A stretch of DNA of 64,000 bases. It comes from Azospirillum soli. Lineage in GTDB: Bacteria > Pseudomonadota > Alphaproteobacteria > Azospirillales > Azospirillaceae. The notes beneath the pieces were generated by a model. That model ran no database searches. It saw only the letters and a program-made list of their open reading frames with translations, and was not told the DNA's origin. Positions 1-8,778 of the stretch are shown one piece after another (the first letter of the stretch is position 1; every line of letters begins with the position of its first letter). A program made the position numbers and the translations under genes. The stretch is taken from contig NZ_JAGINQ010000029.1 of NCBI RefSeq assembly GCF_017876165.1, positions 1-64,000 of the forward strand, read 5' to 3'.

Positions 1-1830
1 GCTGGTGCCGTTGCGCCACAGGATGTCGGCCTTGCCGTCGCCGGTGAAGTCGGCCGCGCCCTCCACCTTCCAGGCTTGCGCCGGCGCCACGGCCGCCCCG
101 TTCAGCTGCACCGTGTTGGCCGACGTCACCGTGGAACCGTTCATCGTCCACAGCAGCACCTGGTTGCTGGTGCTGTTGCGCCACAGGATGTCGGCCTTGC
201 CGTCGCCGGTGAAGTCGGCCACGCTTTCGACCTTCCAAGCCAGCCCAGGCACCACGTTGGCGCCGTTGAGTTGAGGGCTGGCACTTCCAAGGACCATGTT
301 TCCGTTCATTGCCCAGATGGACAGGGCACCGTTCGTGCTGTTCCGCCAGAGAATGTCCGTCTTGCCATCGCCGTCGAAATCGCCGAGCCCCCCGGAGTAC
401 CAGTTGCTGCTGACGGTGGCGCTGTCTTTCAATTCCACCTTGATGGCGGCATCGGAAATGCTGTTCCCTCCGTCCGTCGTCCAGAGCCTTACAGCACCAG
501 TGCTGGCATTGCGCCACAAAATGTCCGCCTTGCCGTCACCGTTGACGTCGCCTTTGACCGACGTTTGCGACACGACCACGGCGCGGGTGGAGTTGTCTCC
601 AGAGAATTGGAGCTGCTCCACATTGCTCAATTGCTTGGTCCCGTCCGCGCCGGTAACCGTGGTCAGCGCGCCGGATTGCGTTATGGTGTAGCTGCCCTGC
701 GCACCCGCGAACTGGACGACGTCCGTACCGGCACCGCCATCGATGGTATCGTTGCCCGCGCCACCGATGAGCGTATCGTCTCCGTTACCGCCATACAGGA
801 AGTCGCCGCCGCCGCCGCCATCAAGCGTATTGCCGGTGTCGTTGCCCCACAGCACATCGTCACCGGAGCCACTGAGGGCGTTTTCGATCGTGCAGTTATA
901 GGCAATGGCCAAATTGCTGTTGGCGTCGGTGTTGATTCCCTGCCGTCCGACGCTGCTGAACGATCCCGGTGTGAGATTGATGATCGAACGGCGTGCCTGA
1001 TTGGAGGCGTCGATCGTGTCAGTGCCGCCACCGTCCCAAATGGTGTTCACAAATTCCTGATTGGTCGTCCAGGAATAGGTGGTGTTGCCACCGCGCGTGC
1101 TGGTGTTGGCGCCATAAAGATATTGGATTGCGGCGATGTCGTAGAGCTGCAGTGTTTGCGGCCGGAGGTTCTGCGTCTGGTCGATGTAGTACGACATCAC
1201 AGTATAACGCAGATTATCCGTCGATGACGGCAGATAGGGGCCGGAGGTCCCCCCTCCCCCCGCGTTGTAATTACCGGGGTGCTTCAAGCCCAATCCATGC
1301 CCGATTTCGTGCATGGCGGTTTGAAAGCCATAGCTTCCCTTGCTCATGTCGGAAAAACCGGCAAGCCGGTTGAACCAGACGTCACCACTGACATTGCCTT
1401 GGTTCGGGTAGTAGGCCCACGCTCCGACGGAACTCGGCAGATTGGCCAGACCGAATCGCATTTGCCCGCCGCCCCCGGCGTCGGACACCTCTGTGAAGGT
1501 CAGGTTGGCAACTTCCGAGTAGTATGACAGTGCATCGCGCACGGCCTGCTTCTGAGTCGTGCCCAACGCCAGGAAACCCTGCCGCTCCCAAGCACCGCTG
1601 CTGTAATAGGAGGGTGTTGTCGCACAAAAGCTGTAGGTAATCGAAGCCGCCGTTCCCATGGCGCTGCCGTAGTTCCAGCGGTATTCGGAGCCGGCCAACA
1701 GCGCGTCGATGTTGCTTGAGCCCGAGTTGACGGCGGTGGAAGCCGGAACGACGACCGCCTCCGTCCCGGCCGGATCGGTGCTGGCGCTTGCCTGGCACAT
1801 CGGGCAACCACAGGCGATCATGAACGACAT
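1..1830 (-). CDS. serralysin-like M10 metalloprotease with RTX and VCBS/FG-GAP repeats (3' part beyond window)
   Basis: Secreted zinc endopeptidase of the serralysin/M10B type; the reading frame is open at base 1, so only the first 610 codons are seen. The start is ATG at 1830, preceded by a strong AGGAGG box. The catalytic site HEIGHGLGLKH lies at about residues 174-184 and the Met-turn MSYY at about 212. RTX-like glycine/aspartate repeats follow (GSGDDVLWGN, GGNGDDTLIGGAGNDT), then at least four FG-GAP/VCBS-like units built on DGDGK-DILWRN; the last two are 165 bp (55 codons) apart and nearly identical in DNA. No classical signal peptide is visible, as expected for type I secretion, but no ABC/MFP/OMF exporter is in the window. 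The family cleaves extracellular proteins and binds calcium through its RTX repeats. Identity as a protease is firm; its substrate is unknown. Confidence 0.9.
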   Translation of the reverse strand, partial: MSFMIACGCPMCQASASTDPAGTEAVVVPASTAVNSGSSNIDALLAGSEYRWNYGSAMGTAASITYSFCATTPSYYSSGAWERQGFLALGTTQKQAVRDALSYYSEVANLTFTEVSDAGGGGQMRFGLANLPSSVGAWAYYPNQGNVSGDVWFNRLAGFSDMSKGSYGFQTAMHEIGHGLGLKHPGNYNAGGGGTSGPYLPSSTDNLRYTVMSYYIDQTQNLRPQTLQLYDIAAIQYLYGANTSTRGGNTTYSWTTNQEFVNTIWDGGGTDTIDASNQARRSIINLTPGSFSSVGRQGINTDANSNLAIAYNCTIENALSGSGDDVLWGNDTGNTLDGGGGGDFLYGGNGDDTLIGGAGNDTIDGGAGTDVVQFAGAQGSYTITQSGALTTVTGADGTKQLSNVEQLQFSGDNSTRAVVVSQTSVKGDVNGDGKADILWRNASTGAVRLWTTDGGNSISDAAIKVELKDSATVSSNWYSGGLGDFDGDGKTDILWRNSTNGALSIWAMNGNMVLGSASPQLNGANVVPGLAWKVESVADFTGDGKADILWRNSTSNQVLLWTMNGSTVTSANTVQLNGAAVAPAQAWKVEGAADFTGDGKADILWRNGTS

Positions 1831-1947
1831 CGCTTACCCTCCTCTCCCCAACCGACTCCAAGGCGATTCTTCATCCGCGAACCAAACCCTGGGAGGATCG
1901 GATACGGTCACCACCTCAAGAGGGCCTACGCCCCTTTCGCGTTGCTC

Positions 1948-1971
1948 GCGAAGCGATTCTTCGCATTTTTT
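1948..1971 (+). terminator. possible hairpin-plus-T-run terminator
   Basis: GCGAAG (1948-1953) pairs with CTTCGC (1959-1964) across a 5-nt loop and is followed by A and a run of six T on the plus strand. It has the form of a factor-independent terminator for plus-strand transcription, yet no plus-strand gene precedes it. It may instead be a leader structure of the protease mRNA. The stem is short. Confidence 0.3.
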
Positions 1972-2038
1972 GCAAAGACCATCGCCAGCCGGCAACCTGA
2001 AAGCTGCTTCAATTCAACCATACCGGCACCAGTCACGC

Positions 2039-2054
2039 AGTGATTGCGATCACA
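2039..2054. promoter_or_regulatory. CRP/FNR-type palindrome
   Basis: GTGAT-tgcg-ATCAC at 2040-2053 is a perfect palindrome, and the right flank extends the match to the CRP consensus half-site. It lies about 210 bp upstream of the protease start, far for a class I site, and about 95 bp beyond the stop of the neighbouring GNAT gene. This is a sequence match only; the regulator is not known. Confidence 0.35.
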
Positions 2055-2145
2055 CTGAATAGCCGTCTGCGATTTTCCGCCATCGTTCACATCGATGCAA
2101 GCCAGGAAGGCCCAGGAAGGATGATTCCAGGTAGCATCGCCACCC

Positions 2146-2709
2146 CTACCCCTCCACAGCGTCGAAGGCAGCCAGGGTCCGCTCACGCGCAAAGGGATGC
2201 GCTTGCGCTTCCCACTCGCTTTTCAATATTTCAAAAACAAAAACGTCGTGGTAGCGACCATATTTAAACACATGCTCCTTGAGCACACCCACTTCACGGC
2301 ACTTGAGAATGCGTTGGATTTTGATGACGTTGTCATTCCCTTCCATGAAATAATTAACCATTTTATTCATCCCCAATGCATAAAAACAGTAATCCATGAT
2401 GAAACTGTGCAGGAAGCCCGCCACGGTTCGTCGAGCATCGGCATCGACGATGTAGGACCCGGATGAGCAGCGCCGGTGAACCCAGTTAATATCTGAATAA
2501 GACAGGTACCCGATCGGACATCCCTGAGTTTCGATGACGAAGTGTCGGAAATCTTGGCGCTTCTCCATGGCTTGTATCCATGCGCGCTGGCGCGATGCGT
2601 CGGGATTGTCGATGTCGGTGAACATGAACCGGGTGATCGCCGGTTCGGTCCGCCAAGCAAGCAACATCTCGGCGTCATCGACGGTCGGGCTACGGAAGCG
2701 AAACGGCAT
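2146..2709 (-). CDS. GNAT-family N-acetyltransferase (PseH/RimJ-like)
   Basis: A 187-residue GNAT protein, probably an N-acyltransferase for an amino-sugar nucleotide. The N-terminus (MPFRFRSPTVDDAEMLLAWR) is typical of RimJ/PseH-like members, whose first strand is followed by a D-AE-LL-WR helix. The start at 2709 is chosen because a CCGGAG ribosome binding site precedes it and the frame upstream is only repeat DNA. It is the last gene of a minus-strand set (Rieske oxygenase, SDR, GNAT), separated from the SDR by a palindromic repeat. The middle of the gene (about 2220-2400) is clearly richer in A+T than its neighbours, a hint of separate origin. PseH would fit the nearby pseG, but the substrate cannot be read from sequence. 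Confidence 0.75.
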   Translation of the reverse strand: MPFRFRSPTVDDAEMLLAWRTEPAITRFMFTDIDNPDASRQRAWIQAMEKRQDFRHFVIETQGCPIGYLSYSDINWVHRRCSSGSYIVDADARRTVAGFLHSFIMDYCFYALGMNKMVNYFMEGNDNVIKIQRILKCREVGVLKEHVFKYGRYHDVFVFEILKSEWEAQAHPFARERTLAAFDAVEG

Positions 2710-2727
2710 GGAATAACTCCGGAATTC

Positions 2728-2916
2728 TAAAGCGGATTTCGATCTGCCCAAAACCGCGACGGCCGTCCCGGACGCGTGTGCATCCAAACCCCGGCCTATC
2801 GCGGGAACGAAGTTCCCGCTGGCGGCAGGCGGATGCCGAAGGCATCCGCTGAGAGCCGGCATGTGAGGCCATTTAAATCCAAAGCGGACAGAAATTCTTA
2901 TTCAGCGACTGTTGAT
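2728..2916. repeat. dispersed multi-hairpin palindromic repeat, copy A
   Basis: This fills the gap between the SDR stop and the GNAT start. It begins with AAAGCGGATTTCGATC and ends with an AAAGCGGAC...ATTC element. Internal perfect hairpins are GCGGGAAC-gaa-GTTCCCGC (2801-2819) and GCGGATGCC-gaa-GGCATCCGC (2829-2849). It shares its ends and core with copies at 8779-8905 and 60003-60116. It carries no coding capacity of its own, and the ends are more degenerate than in copy B. Confidence 0.75.
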
Positions 2917-2924
2917 GGGTGCGG

Positions 2925-3695
2925 TCATTGTGCCAAGTAGCCTCCATCCACCGGCAGCGACACACCATTGATCCAGCGGCTTGCGTCGGACAGCAGAAAG
3001 GCGATGGCCGAGGCCACGTCCTCGGGTCGACCGAAGCCCATGGGATGAGCGGCACGAATTGCCTCGAACTGGTCCGTCGTCGTCGTCTGGCGGAATCGCT
3101 CCATCATATCCGTTTCGACCATGGCGGGGGCAACGCAGTTCACACGAATGCCGTCGCGCAAGAACTCCATGGCGAGACCGCGCGATGCCGACACCAAACC
3201 ACCCTTGCTGGCCGCGTAAACGACATTGCCGGGCTGGCCGATTTCGGCGGCCACCGATGACACCAACACCAACGCCCCCCGCCCGGTGTTGCACCCCTTC
3301 TGCCGAAAGCCGCGAGCAAGCGCCAGCGCGCTGAGAAGATTGGCGTGCAGGATATGGTCGAAGAACGCCCGGTCCACGCTGCGCACCGGCTTTCCAACCT
3401 GCACTCCGGCGCAGTGGGCAAGCCCATCGAACGGCCCTGCCGTTTCGGCCTGCGCCTTCATCCAACGGGGGATCGCGTCGGTGTCGGCAAGGTCGAAAGG
3501 AGCCGCCCGGTGTCCGTCCCCCTGAAGCAGGCCAAGGGTTTCCTCCAGCCGGGCGACGCTTCGGCCATTGACGGTGACGCGCGCGCCGAGTTGGGCCAGC
3601 AGGACAGCCGTCGCCCGCCCAATCCCCGTGGATGCGCCGGTCACCAGCGCATGGCGCCCATTGAGGTCGAAGGGGGAAGATGCCTCACCCGTCAT
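2925..3695 (-). CDS. short-chain dehydrogenase/reductase (FabG-like)
   Basis: A 256-residue classical SDR, probably reducing or oxidising a carbonyl/hydroxyl with NAD(P). TGASTGIG (19-26) is the nucleotide-binding loop and YAASK places catalytic Tyr160 and Lys164, with the serine at about 146-147. The C-terminus VDGGYLAQ is typical of FabG-like enzymes. The start at 3695 overlaps the stop of the upstream Rieske oxygenase as ATGA, so the two are translationally coupled and probably act on the same substrate. It is a clear paralogue of the SDR at 6045-6812 (shared DAIP-WMK-QAE--GPF stretch). A role in making a beta-hydroxyacyl group or processing an oxygenated product is inferred from context. 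Confidence 0.85.
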   Translation of the reverse strand: MTGEASSPFDLNGRHALVTGASTGIGRATAVLLAQLGARVTVNGRSVARLEETLGLLQGDGHRAAPFDLADTDAIPRWMKAQAETAGPFDGLAHCAGVQVGKPVRSVDRAFFDHILHANLLSALALARGFRQKGCNTGRGALVLVSSVAAEIGQPGNVVYAASKGGLVSASRGLAMEFLRDGIRVNCVAPAMVETDMMERFRQTTTTDQFEAIRAAHPMGFGRPEDVASAIAFLLSDASRWINGVSLPVDGGYLAQ

Positions 3696-4822
3696 CGTTC
3701 TGCCCCCATGCGCTTTAGATAGGCCCCGTGAAAGGCGAACAGGCGGTCCTCCGCCAAGCCGGGGACGGCTGGCTTTCCCCCAACCTGTTTGCTGCCCCGG
3801 TGCGTGCTCTCCGACACCCGACGGTCCTCGCTCAGCACCTGTGCGTTGAAAGCCTGTACGGTCCCGGACAGCATCGTCCAAGCGGCGCCGTCGCGCAGTG
3901 CGGTTTTTCGGCCCGGTACCGTCAACAGCCGAAAACGCAAGCGGAGCACCTCCGCATCCACGGGGTCGTAAGTCTGAACACTGAGAAGCGCGCCGTGGGT
4001 CACCGCGATGGACAGATTCGGGAAGATGAAATAGTGGTCATAGTCGCAATACCGCTCATCCCGTTGCAGGCCGAGAGCACGCGCCACACCGTTCCACCAT
4101 TTTGTGCTGTGGTCGGACATGCGGGTCAGGCAGCGGGAATGTTCACGTTCCGTCGAGTTTTCCCACTGCTTGCGAATGAAGGTCTTGAAGGTCTCGGGGT
4201 GCGTGGCGTCAACGTGATAGGGCTCCAGGACGCTTTCGACACCAATCTTCCAATTGGCTTGCCAAACCTGGGTCTCATCGGACATCAGGTTCGTAAAGGC
4301 GGAAAGATCATCGAGCAGGGGCCCATACGCTCCCAGAAAATCGTCGAGGCTTTCTCCGCCCGCCTCCAGCCGCACAAAGACGAAACGCCCGCGCACCGCC
4401 ACCTCGAACCGGGGAAGCGCCAGCTTTTCCTTGGCGGCGCGGTCGAAGCCAAAGAACTTTTCGTTGCCCGGAATGCCGACAGGCACGCCCTCGCGGTTGA
4501 AGAGCCAACCATGGTAGGGGCATTCCAGCCGCCGGTTGCCGCAGGGTTCCTGCTGAATCACCGAATACCGATGGGTACAGACATTGTGAAAGGCCGCGAG
4601 CGCGCCGTCAAAGTTCTGGACGACCACAGAAGTACCGGCGATGTCGGCCGTGACGAAGTCGTTAGGCTGAGCCAACTGCTCAGCGAAGCCGATGAAAATC
4701 CAAGAACGGCGGAAAATCCGCTTCCTCTCTTCCTCGAAGACCGTCGGATCGGAATAGCGCGCGGTGGAAATGACGGTGGCCGAAGGCGGCTCCACTCTCC
4801 GCTTCGGGGAGGCGTCAGACAT
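3692..4822 (-). CDS. Rieske non-haem iron oxygenase, large subunit
   Basis: A 376-residue Rieske oxygenase alpha subunit. The [2Fe-2S] ligands are Cys82/His84 (CTH) and Cys101/His104 (CPYHGW), and the mononuclear iron ligands are in EPYHVDATHP (His203, His208). Family members insert oxygen into C-H bonds or dihydroxylate rings using electrons from a separate reductase, and no reductase or ferredoxin gene is nearby. It is the first gene of a minus-strand operon ending in ATGA overlap with an SDR. It faces a divergent KAS III gene, with about 130 bp between the two starts that should hold both promoters. In this glycan setting it may hydroxylate an acyl chain or sugar rather than an aromatic pollutant; that is inference. 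Confidence 0.88.
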   Translation of the reverse strand: MSDASPKRRVEPPSATVISTARYSDPTVFEEERKRIFRRSWIFIGFAEQLAQPNDFVTADIAGTSVVVQNFDGALAAFHNVCTHRYSVIQQEPCGNRRLECPYHGWLFNREGVPVGIPGNEKFFGFDRAAKEKLALPRFEVAVRGRFVFVRLEAGGESLDDFLGAYGPLLDDLSAFTNLMSDETQVWQANWKIGVESVLEPYHVDATHPETFKTFIRKQWENSTEREHSRCLTRMSDHSTKWWNGVARALGLQRDERYCDYDHYFIFPNLSIAVTHGALLSVQTYDPVDAEVLRLRFRLLTVPGRKTALRDGAAWTMLSGTVQAFNAQVLSEDRRVSESTHRGSKQVGGKPAVPGLAEDRLFAFHGAYLKRMGAER

Positions 4823-4951
4823 GACGGTATCCTTTTATACCTTCCTTAATCGTTTTGAAATTAGCGTCGGCCAGTTAAAGTTTCCCGAATTGCCATCCAG
4901 TTGGGCTTCGGCCCCGATGAATCCAGCCAACGAGAGCGGAAGCGGAACGCC

Positions 4952-6037
4952 ATGGTCAAGGCCGTCATCGAGGATGTTCGGATCGCCGGCATGAGGGCGG
5001 TGGTGCCCCGTCAGCGCCACTCCTTCATGGAGGACCACAGCCTTTTTTCGGCGGAAGAGGCCGAGAAGCTTTACGCCACGACCGGTGTGCGGGAGCGCCG
5101 CATCGCCCCGCCGCACATCTGCGCCTCCGACCTGTGCGTCGCGGCGGGAGAAGGGCTGCTGCGCCAGCTTGACTGGGACCCGCAGACCGTCGATGTGCTG
5201 ATCTTCGTCTCACAAGATGCCGACTACAACGTGCCGGCCACCGCCTGCATCATGCAAAAGCGGTTGGGGCTGGGCAACGGAGCGGCCTGCTTCGACGTGA
5301 ATCTGGGCTGCTCGGGCTTCGTGTACGGTCTGTGGTTGGCGGGGCGCCTGCTCGGCGGATCGACCGGACGGCGCGCTCTGGTGCTGTGCGGCGACATATC
5401 GTCCCGCCACCTCGTGCCGGGTGATCGCTCCACGCGTCCGTTGTTCGGCGATGCCGGCGGTGCAGCGGCACTGGAAGTCGTGCCGGGTGCGGCACCCATG
5501 CATGTTGTGGTCGGAACCGACGGAGCGGGAGCCAAGAACATCTGGGTCAAGGCCGGGGGCCGGCGCAACGCGCTGACTCCGGGACTCGTGGAGCGTACAC
5601 CCGAAGAGCAGGCACAGTTGTTCAACGACTCACGCCTATCCTTAAACGGAGCGGAGGTCTTCGCCTTCACATTGCGCGCCGTGCCTCCCTTGGTCCGCGA
5701 AGTGTTGGAGTTCGCTCAAACAACGGTGGACGCTCTGGACCATTGCGTGATGCACCAAGCCAACGCCTTCATGCTGGAACACCTGCGCAAGAAGGTGAAA
5801 ATCCCGGACGAAAAATTCCTCACGGACATGCACGATTTCGGGAACACCAGTTCGGCCTCCATTCCATTGGCGATCAGCCACCGGCTGGGCGAATCACTGG
5901 CGACCGGCACGCGCCGGATGCTGCTCGCCGGTTTCGGAGTGGGCTGGTCCTGGGGTGCCCTGATCGGAGATGTCGGCCCCATTCCGCCTCCGGAAGTCGC
6001 CGAGTTGCCGGACGATTTTTCAGTGCTGACGCCGTAA
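4952..6037 (+). CDS. beta-ketoacyl-ACP synthase III-like (FabH family)
   Basis: A 361-residue thiolase-fold condensing enzyme. The catalytic cysteine is Cys120 in DVNLGCSGF, with the histidine in HQAN and the asparagine in GNTSSAS. FabH condenses a short acyl-CoA with malonyl-ACP to a 3-ketoacyl-ACP. The start at 4952 (MVKAVIED) follows a purine-rich GAGCGGAAGCGGAA stretch. An SDR begins 8 bp after its stop, so the pair could form a 3-hydroxyacyl thioester. I recall that Pseudomonas flagellar glycosylation islands carry KAS III and ketoacyl reductase genes for N-acyl groups on sugars, which suits this neighbourhood. It is probably not the housekeeping FabH, because no fatty-acid genes surround it. 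Confidence 0.87.
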   Translation: MVKAVIEDVRIAGMRAVVPRQRHSFMEDHSLFSAEEAEKLYATTGVRERRIAPPHICASDLCVAAGEGLLRQLDWDPQTVDVLIFVSQDADYNVPATACIMQKRLGLGNGAACFDVNLGCSGFVYGLWLAGRLLGGSTGRRALVLCGDISSRHLVPGDRSTRPLFGDAGGAAALEVVPGAAPMHVVVGTDGAGAKNIWVKAGGRRNALTPGLVERTPEEQAQLFNDSRLSLNGAEVFAFTLRAVPPLVREVLEFAQTTVDALDHCVMHQANAFMLEHLRKKVKIPDEKFLTDMHDFGNTSSASIPLAISHRLGESLATGTRRMLLAGFGVGWSWGALIGDVGPIPPPEVAELPDDFSVLTP

Positions 6038-6044
6038 TCCGGTC

Positions 6045-6812
6045 ATGCGCAATCCACTCGACCTCACGGGGCGGCGCGTCCTCGTGACCGGCGCGTCCGC
6101 TGACAGCGACATCGGCCTGGAGGTGTGCCGCACACTGGCCGAACTTGGCGCTCGCCTTGTGCTGGTGGGCCGCCGGACCGAAGCCCTGGAAGCGACGCGG
6201 GCTCTGCTGACCGAACCGACGCGGCACGAATGCGCCTCGTTCGACCTGACCGATATGGACGCAATTCCCGCTTGGATGAAGAAGCAGGCGGAGTCCAGCG
6301 GGCCGTTCCACGGGCTGGTCCACTCCGCATCCGAGCAGGGATATACGGTGCTGAGGCAGGTCAACCGGGTTCAGTTCGAGCGCTACTTCACCCTGAATGT
6401 CGGGGCGGCGTTGATGCTGGCACGCGGATTTCAGCAGAAGGGTGTCTTCGCCGACGGTGGCGCGATTGTATACGTCGGTTCGGTCGCCGGGCTTAAAGGG
6501 CAAAAGGGGCGCGCGCTCTACGCCGCATCCAAAGCGGCGCTGGTGTCGGTCGCCCAATCCCTGGCCTTGGAACTGGCCGACCGACGCATCCGCGTCAATG
6601 TCGTGGCGCCGGCCGTGGTTCTCGGCGCCAAGGCTAGGAAGCAGTTCGCCATGCTGCCGGCCGAGCAGAACGCTGCGCTGGCGGCGTCCCACCCGCTGGG
6701 GTATGGCATGCCCCAGGATGTGGCCGAGGCGGTGGCCTATCTGCTGGCGGACAGCGGGCGATGGATCACCGGCACGACGCTGACCATCGATGGAGGCTTT
6801 ACCGCGCAGTGA
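6045..6812 (+). CDS. short-chain dehydrogenase/reductase, paralogue of the 2925-3695 gene
   Basis: A 255-residue SDR with catalytic Ser146, Tyr159 and Lys163 (YAASK). The nucleotide-binding loop is stretched (TGASADSDIG), unlike its paralogue. It starts 8 bp after the KAS III stop with no room for its own promoter, so it is co-transcribed and a likely 3-ketoacyl reductase partner. Its 3' end overlaps the 3' end of convergent pseG by 14 bp. Conserved stretches shared with the SDR at 2925-3695 suggest a duplication that placed one copy with the oxygenase and one with the ketosynthase. Confidence 0.85.
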   Translation: MRNPLDLTGRRVLVTGASADSDIGLEVCRTLAELGARLVLVGRRTEALEATRALLTEPTRHECASFDLTDMDAIPAWMKKQAESSGPFHGLVHSASEQGYTVLRQVNRVQFERYFTLNVGAALMLARGFQQKGVFADGGAIVYVGSVAGLKGQKGRALYAASKAALVSVAQSLALELADRRIRVNVVAPAVVLGAKARKQFAMLPAEQNAALAASHPLGYGMPQDVAEAVAYLLADSGRWITGTTLTIDGGFTAQ

Positions 6813-7857
6813 TCGCCGCGCAGAGCGCGTCCGCGATCCGCACCGCCCCCATGCCATCGACCACCGTGCCCAAACGCTCCGCCATGGCGGTCCGCCGGTC
6901 GGCGTCCGCCCACAGGCGCAAGGCGGTTTCAACGATGTGATCGGCGGCGTCCGGCTCCCGGCCGTCGATGACCGTGCACAAGCCGACTTGCGCCGACTGA
7001 CGAGCGCCTTCCTCCTGATTGTCGGCGACGACGACAAGAATGGCCGGTGTTCCCATGGCGGCCAATTCCCCGGTCGTGGTTCCCGCCGCGGCGACCGCCA
7101 GCCCCGCCTCCGCCATCCGGGCTGCCATCGCCCGGCAATTGACATGAAGTTCGACACGACCGCCGAACCGCTCCGCAGCCAGACGAATTCCGTCAAGCTT
7201 CGGGTCGCTTCCACCCACCGCCACGGAGAGGGACACGCCTTCGGGAAGGCGTGGCGCGAGCGTCTCCATGACCGGCGTAGTCAGGCCCAGCGGGTCCGCT
7301 CCTCCGAACGTCACGAACAGCCGGCTGCGTGCGGGCAGAGGCTCTTTGACGTCCTGCGCCACGACCCGGAATTCGCGCCGCAACGGTGCAAAGGCAGGCC
7401 CCAGCAGGTGGACCGCATCGGAGGCGATTCGCCGATAAGGTAAGGCGGACGCCTGAAGCGCCGCGTTGACGACAATGTTCGCGTGCAGTTGCGGCGCGGT
7501 TGCCAAATCGTCGAAAACCAGGACGGGCACCCGCCCGTGGCGGCAGATTTCGGCCAGTCCGGCCCACCATCCCTCATCGAAATGATAGCCATCGACGACA
7601 ACCCCGGCGGCGTCCAGAGCGTCGATGATTCCCGCGGTGGCCCCGAGGTCTTCGGCTCCGCCGGGCGGGACCGCCAGCGCGTGCAGCGCAATTCCCGCCT
7701 CCCGAATGCGATCCGCCAAGGTTGACGGCAGGTTCACCGACGCCAGATGGACATGCACCCCCCGATCCTGGAGCGCTTCGGCAACCGCAAAGCAGCGCAT
7801 GACATGACCGGCCCCCATGACCGGCCCGGCGTCGGCGCGCATCAGGATGCAGGACAT
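6799..7857 (-). CDS. pseG: PseG-like UDP-2,4-diacetamido-2,4,6-trideoxy-beta-L-altropyranose hydrolase
   Basis: A 352-residue GT-B-fold hydrolase that removes UDP from the 2,4-diacetamido-trideoxy-altrose intermediate of pseudaminic acid synthesis. The MGAGHVMRC loop near the N-terminus is the PseG form of the MurG-like G-G-H-x-x-R motif, followed by VVDGYHFDEGWW and VFDDLA, and later FVTFGGADPLG and AAAGTTTGELA. PseB, PseC, PseI and PseF for the same pathway are not recognisable next to it, so either they lie elsewhere or the enzyme serves a related sugar. It is transcribed alone, divergently from the epimerase at 7992. Confidence 0.85.
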   Translation of the reverse strand: MSCILMRADAGPVMGAGHVMRCFAVAEALQDRGVHVHLASVNLPSTLADRIREAGIALHALAVPPGGAEDLGATAGIIDALDAAGVVVDGYHFDEGWWAGLAEICRHGRVPVLVFDDLATAPQLHANIVVNAALQASALPYRRIASDAVHLLGPAFAPLRREFRVVAQDVKEPLPARSRLFVTFGGADPLGLTTPVMETLAPRLPEGVSLSVAVGGSDPKLDGIRLAAERFGGRVELHVNCRAMAARMAEAGLAVAAAGTTTGELAAMGTPAILVVVADNQEEGARQSAQVGLCTVIDGREPDAADHIVETALRLWADADRRTAMAERLGTVVDGMGAVRIADALCAAITAR

Positions 7858-7991
7858 TGAAGGGGTGCTCCATGGCGAACGGGCGCGGTGCCGCCCCGTG
7901 GAGATTGACCCAACAATGCCACCCTGTACAGTCTCGCCAAAGGGGACGGTTCCCCGAGACGCGGCGTCAGCCGCACAACGGAAAGAGACTT

Positions 7992-8768
7992 ATGCGCATT
8001 CTTGTTTCCGGAGCGGGCAGCGGATTAGGACGGCATGTCGCCGCCGCCCTTGGCGGCGTGCCGTTCCTCCGCGGCGATGCGGTCGAAGCGTTCGCGCGGG
8101 AGTCCATGGAGCCATTCGACGCCATCGTTCACTGCGCGTTTAACGCGATGCGCTCCGTCCCCTGGGACAGGCTGGTCGATTACATGAGCGACAACGCGTT
8201 GCTCACCGCGCGGCTCCAGCAGATTCCGCATCGCATGTTCATCTATGTTTCCACGGTCGATCTTTATCCCCGAGACGGCAAAATCCACGACGAAGCGAGC
8301 GACATCCGGGCCGAAAACCTGCACGGCGCATACGCTGTAACGAAATTTTACGGGGAAGCGCTGGTCCGCGCCGGGGCCGCGCCTTGGGTTATCCTCCGTC
8401 CGACCAGCCTGCTTGGACCGTACGCACGGCGGAGCACGCTGGCCCGCGTTCTGGAATCACCGGAATCGGTCGTCGGGCTGTCCGGCGATTCCCGATACAA
8501 CGCCGTGCTGCACGAGGACGTCGCGCAATTCATCCAGTTGGCAATCGAACATAGGCTGAGCGGCGTCTACAACATCGCGTCGTCCGACGACATATCCCTT
8601 GACGAGATCGCCAAGGCCTTCGACCGCCGCGTAACCTTTGGCGACCACCACTACAGCGCGCCGCGCCTGGACAACAGCCGTGCCACCGCCGTGCTGCCGG
8701 CCTTCGGGCGGTCCACGCTGGACACATTGCGCCTCTACGCCCGCCGGTGCGGGCTTGAGAACAGTTAA
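7992..8768 (+). CDS. NAD-dependent epimerase/dehydratase
   Basis: A 258-residue extended SDR acting on a nucleotide sugar. The N-terminal glycine motif is MRILVSGAGSGLG and the catalytic pair is YAVTK. It is shorter than typical 310-340-residue members, mainly in the C-terminal substrate domain. The start at 7992 matches the beginning of the Rossmann fold, with GAAAGAGA upstream. It shares a 134-bp divergent promoter region with pseG. The substrate is not assignable; a role in the same nonulosonate or amino-sugar pathway is inferred. Confidence 0.8.
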   Translation: MRILVSGAGSGLGRHVAAALGGVPFLRGDAVEAFARESMEPFDAIVHCAFNAMRSVPWDRLVDYMSDNALLTARLQQIPHRMFIYVSTVDLYPRDGKIHDEASDIRAENLHGAYAVTKFYGEALVRAGAAPWVILRPTSLLGPYARRSTLARVLESPESVVGLSGDSRYNAVLHEDVAQFIQLAIEHRLSGVYNIASSDDISLDEIAKAFDRRVTFGDHHYSAPRLDNSRATAVLPAFGRSTLDTLRLYARRCGLENS

Positions 8769-8778
8769 CAAAATTGCT

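Larger units (their letters stand above)
1831..2145. other. 315-bp intergenic region upstream of the protease gene
   Basis: No convincing gene is present. It holds the protease ribosome binding site at its left end, a hairpin followed by a T-run at 1948-1971, and a CRP/FNR-like palindrome at 2040-2053. It is less GC-rich than the flanking coding DNA, as expected for a promoter region. Confidence 0.6.

Noticed and set aside
1382..1861. Minus-strand frames inside the protease gene that do not encode the zinc motif
   Set aside because: The frame starting at 1830 carries the HEIGHGLGLKH motif, Met-turn and RTX/VCBS repeats; the others overlap it in different phases.
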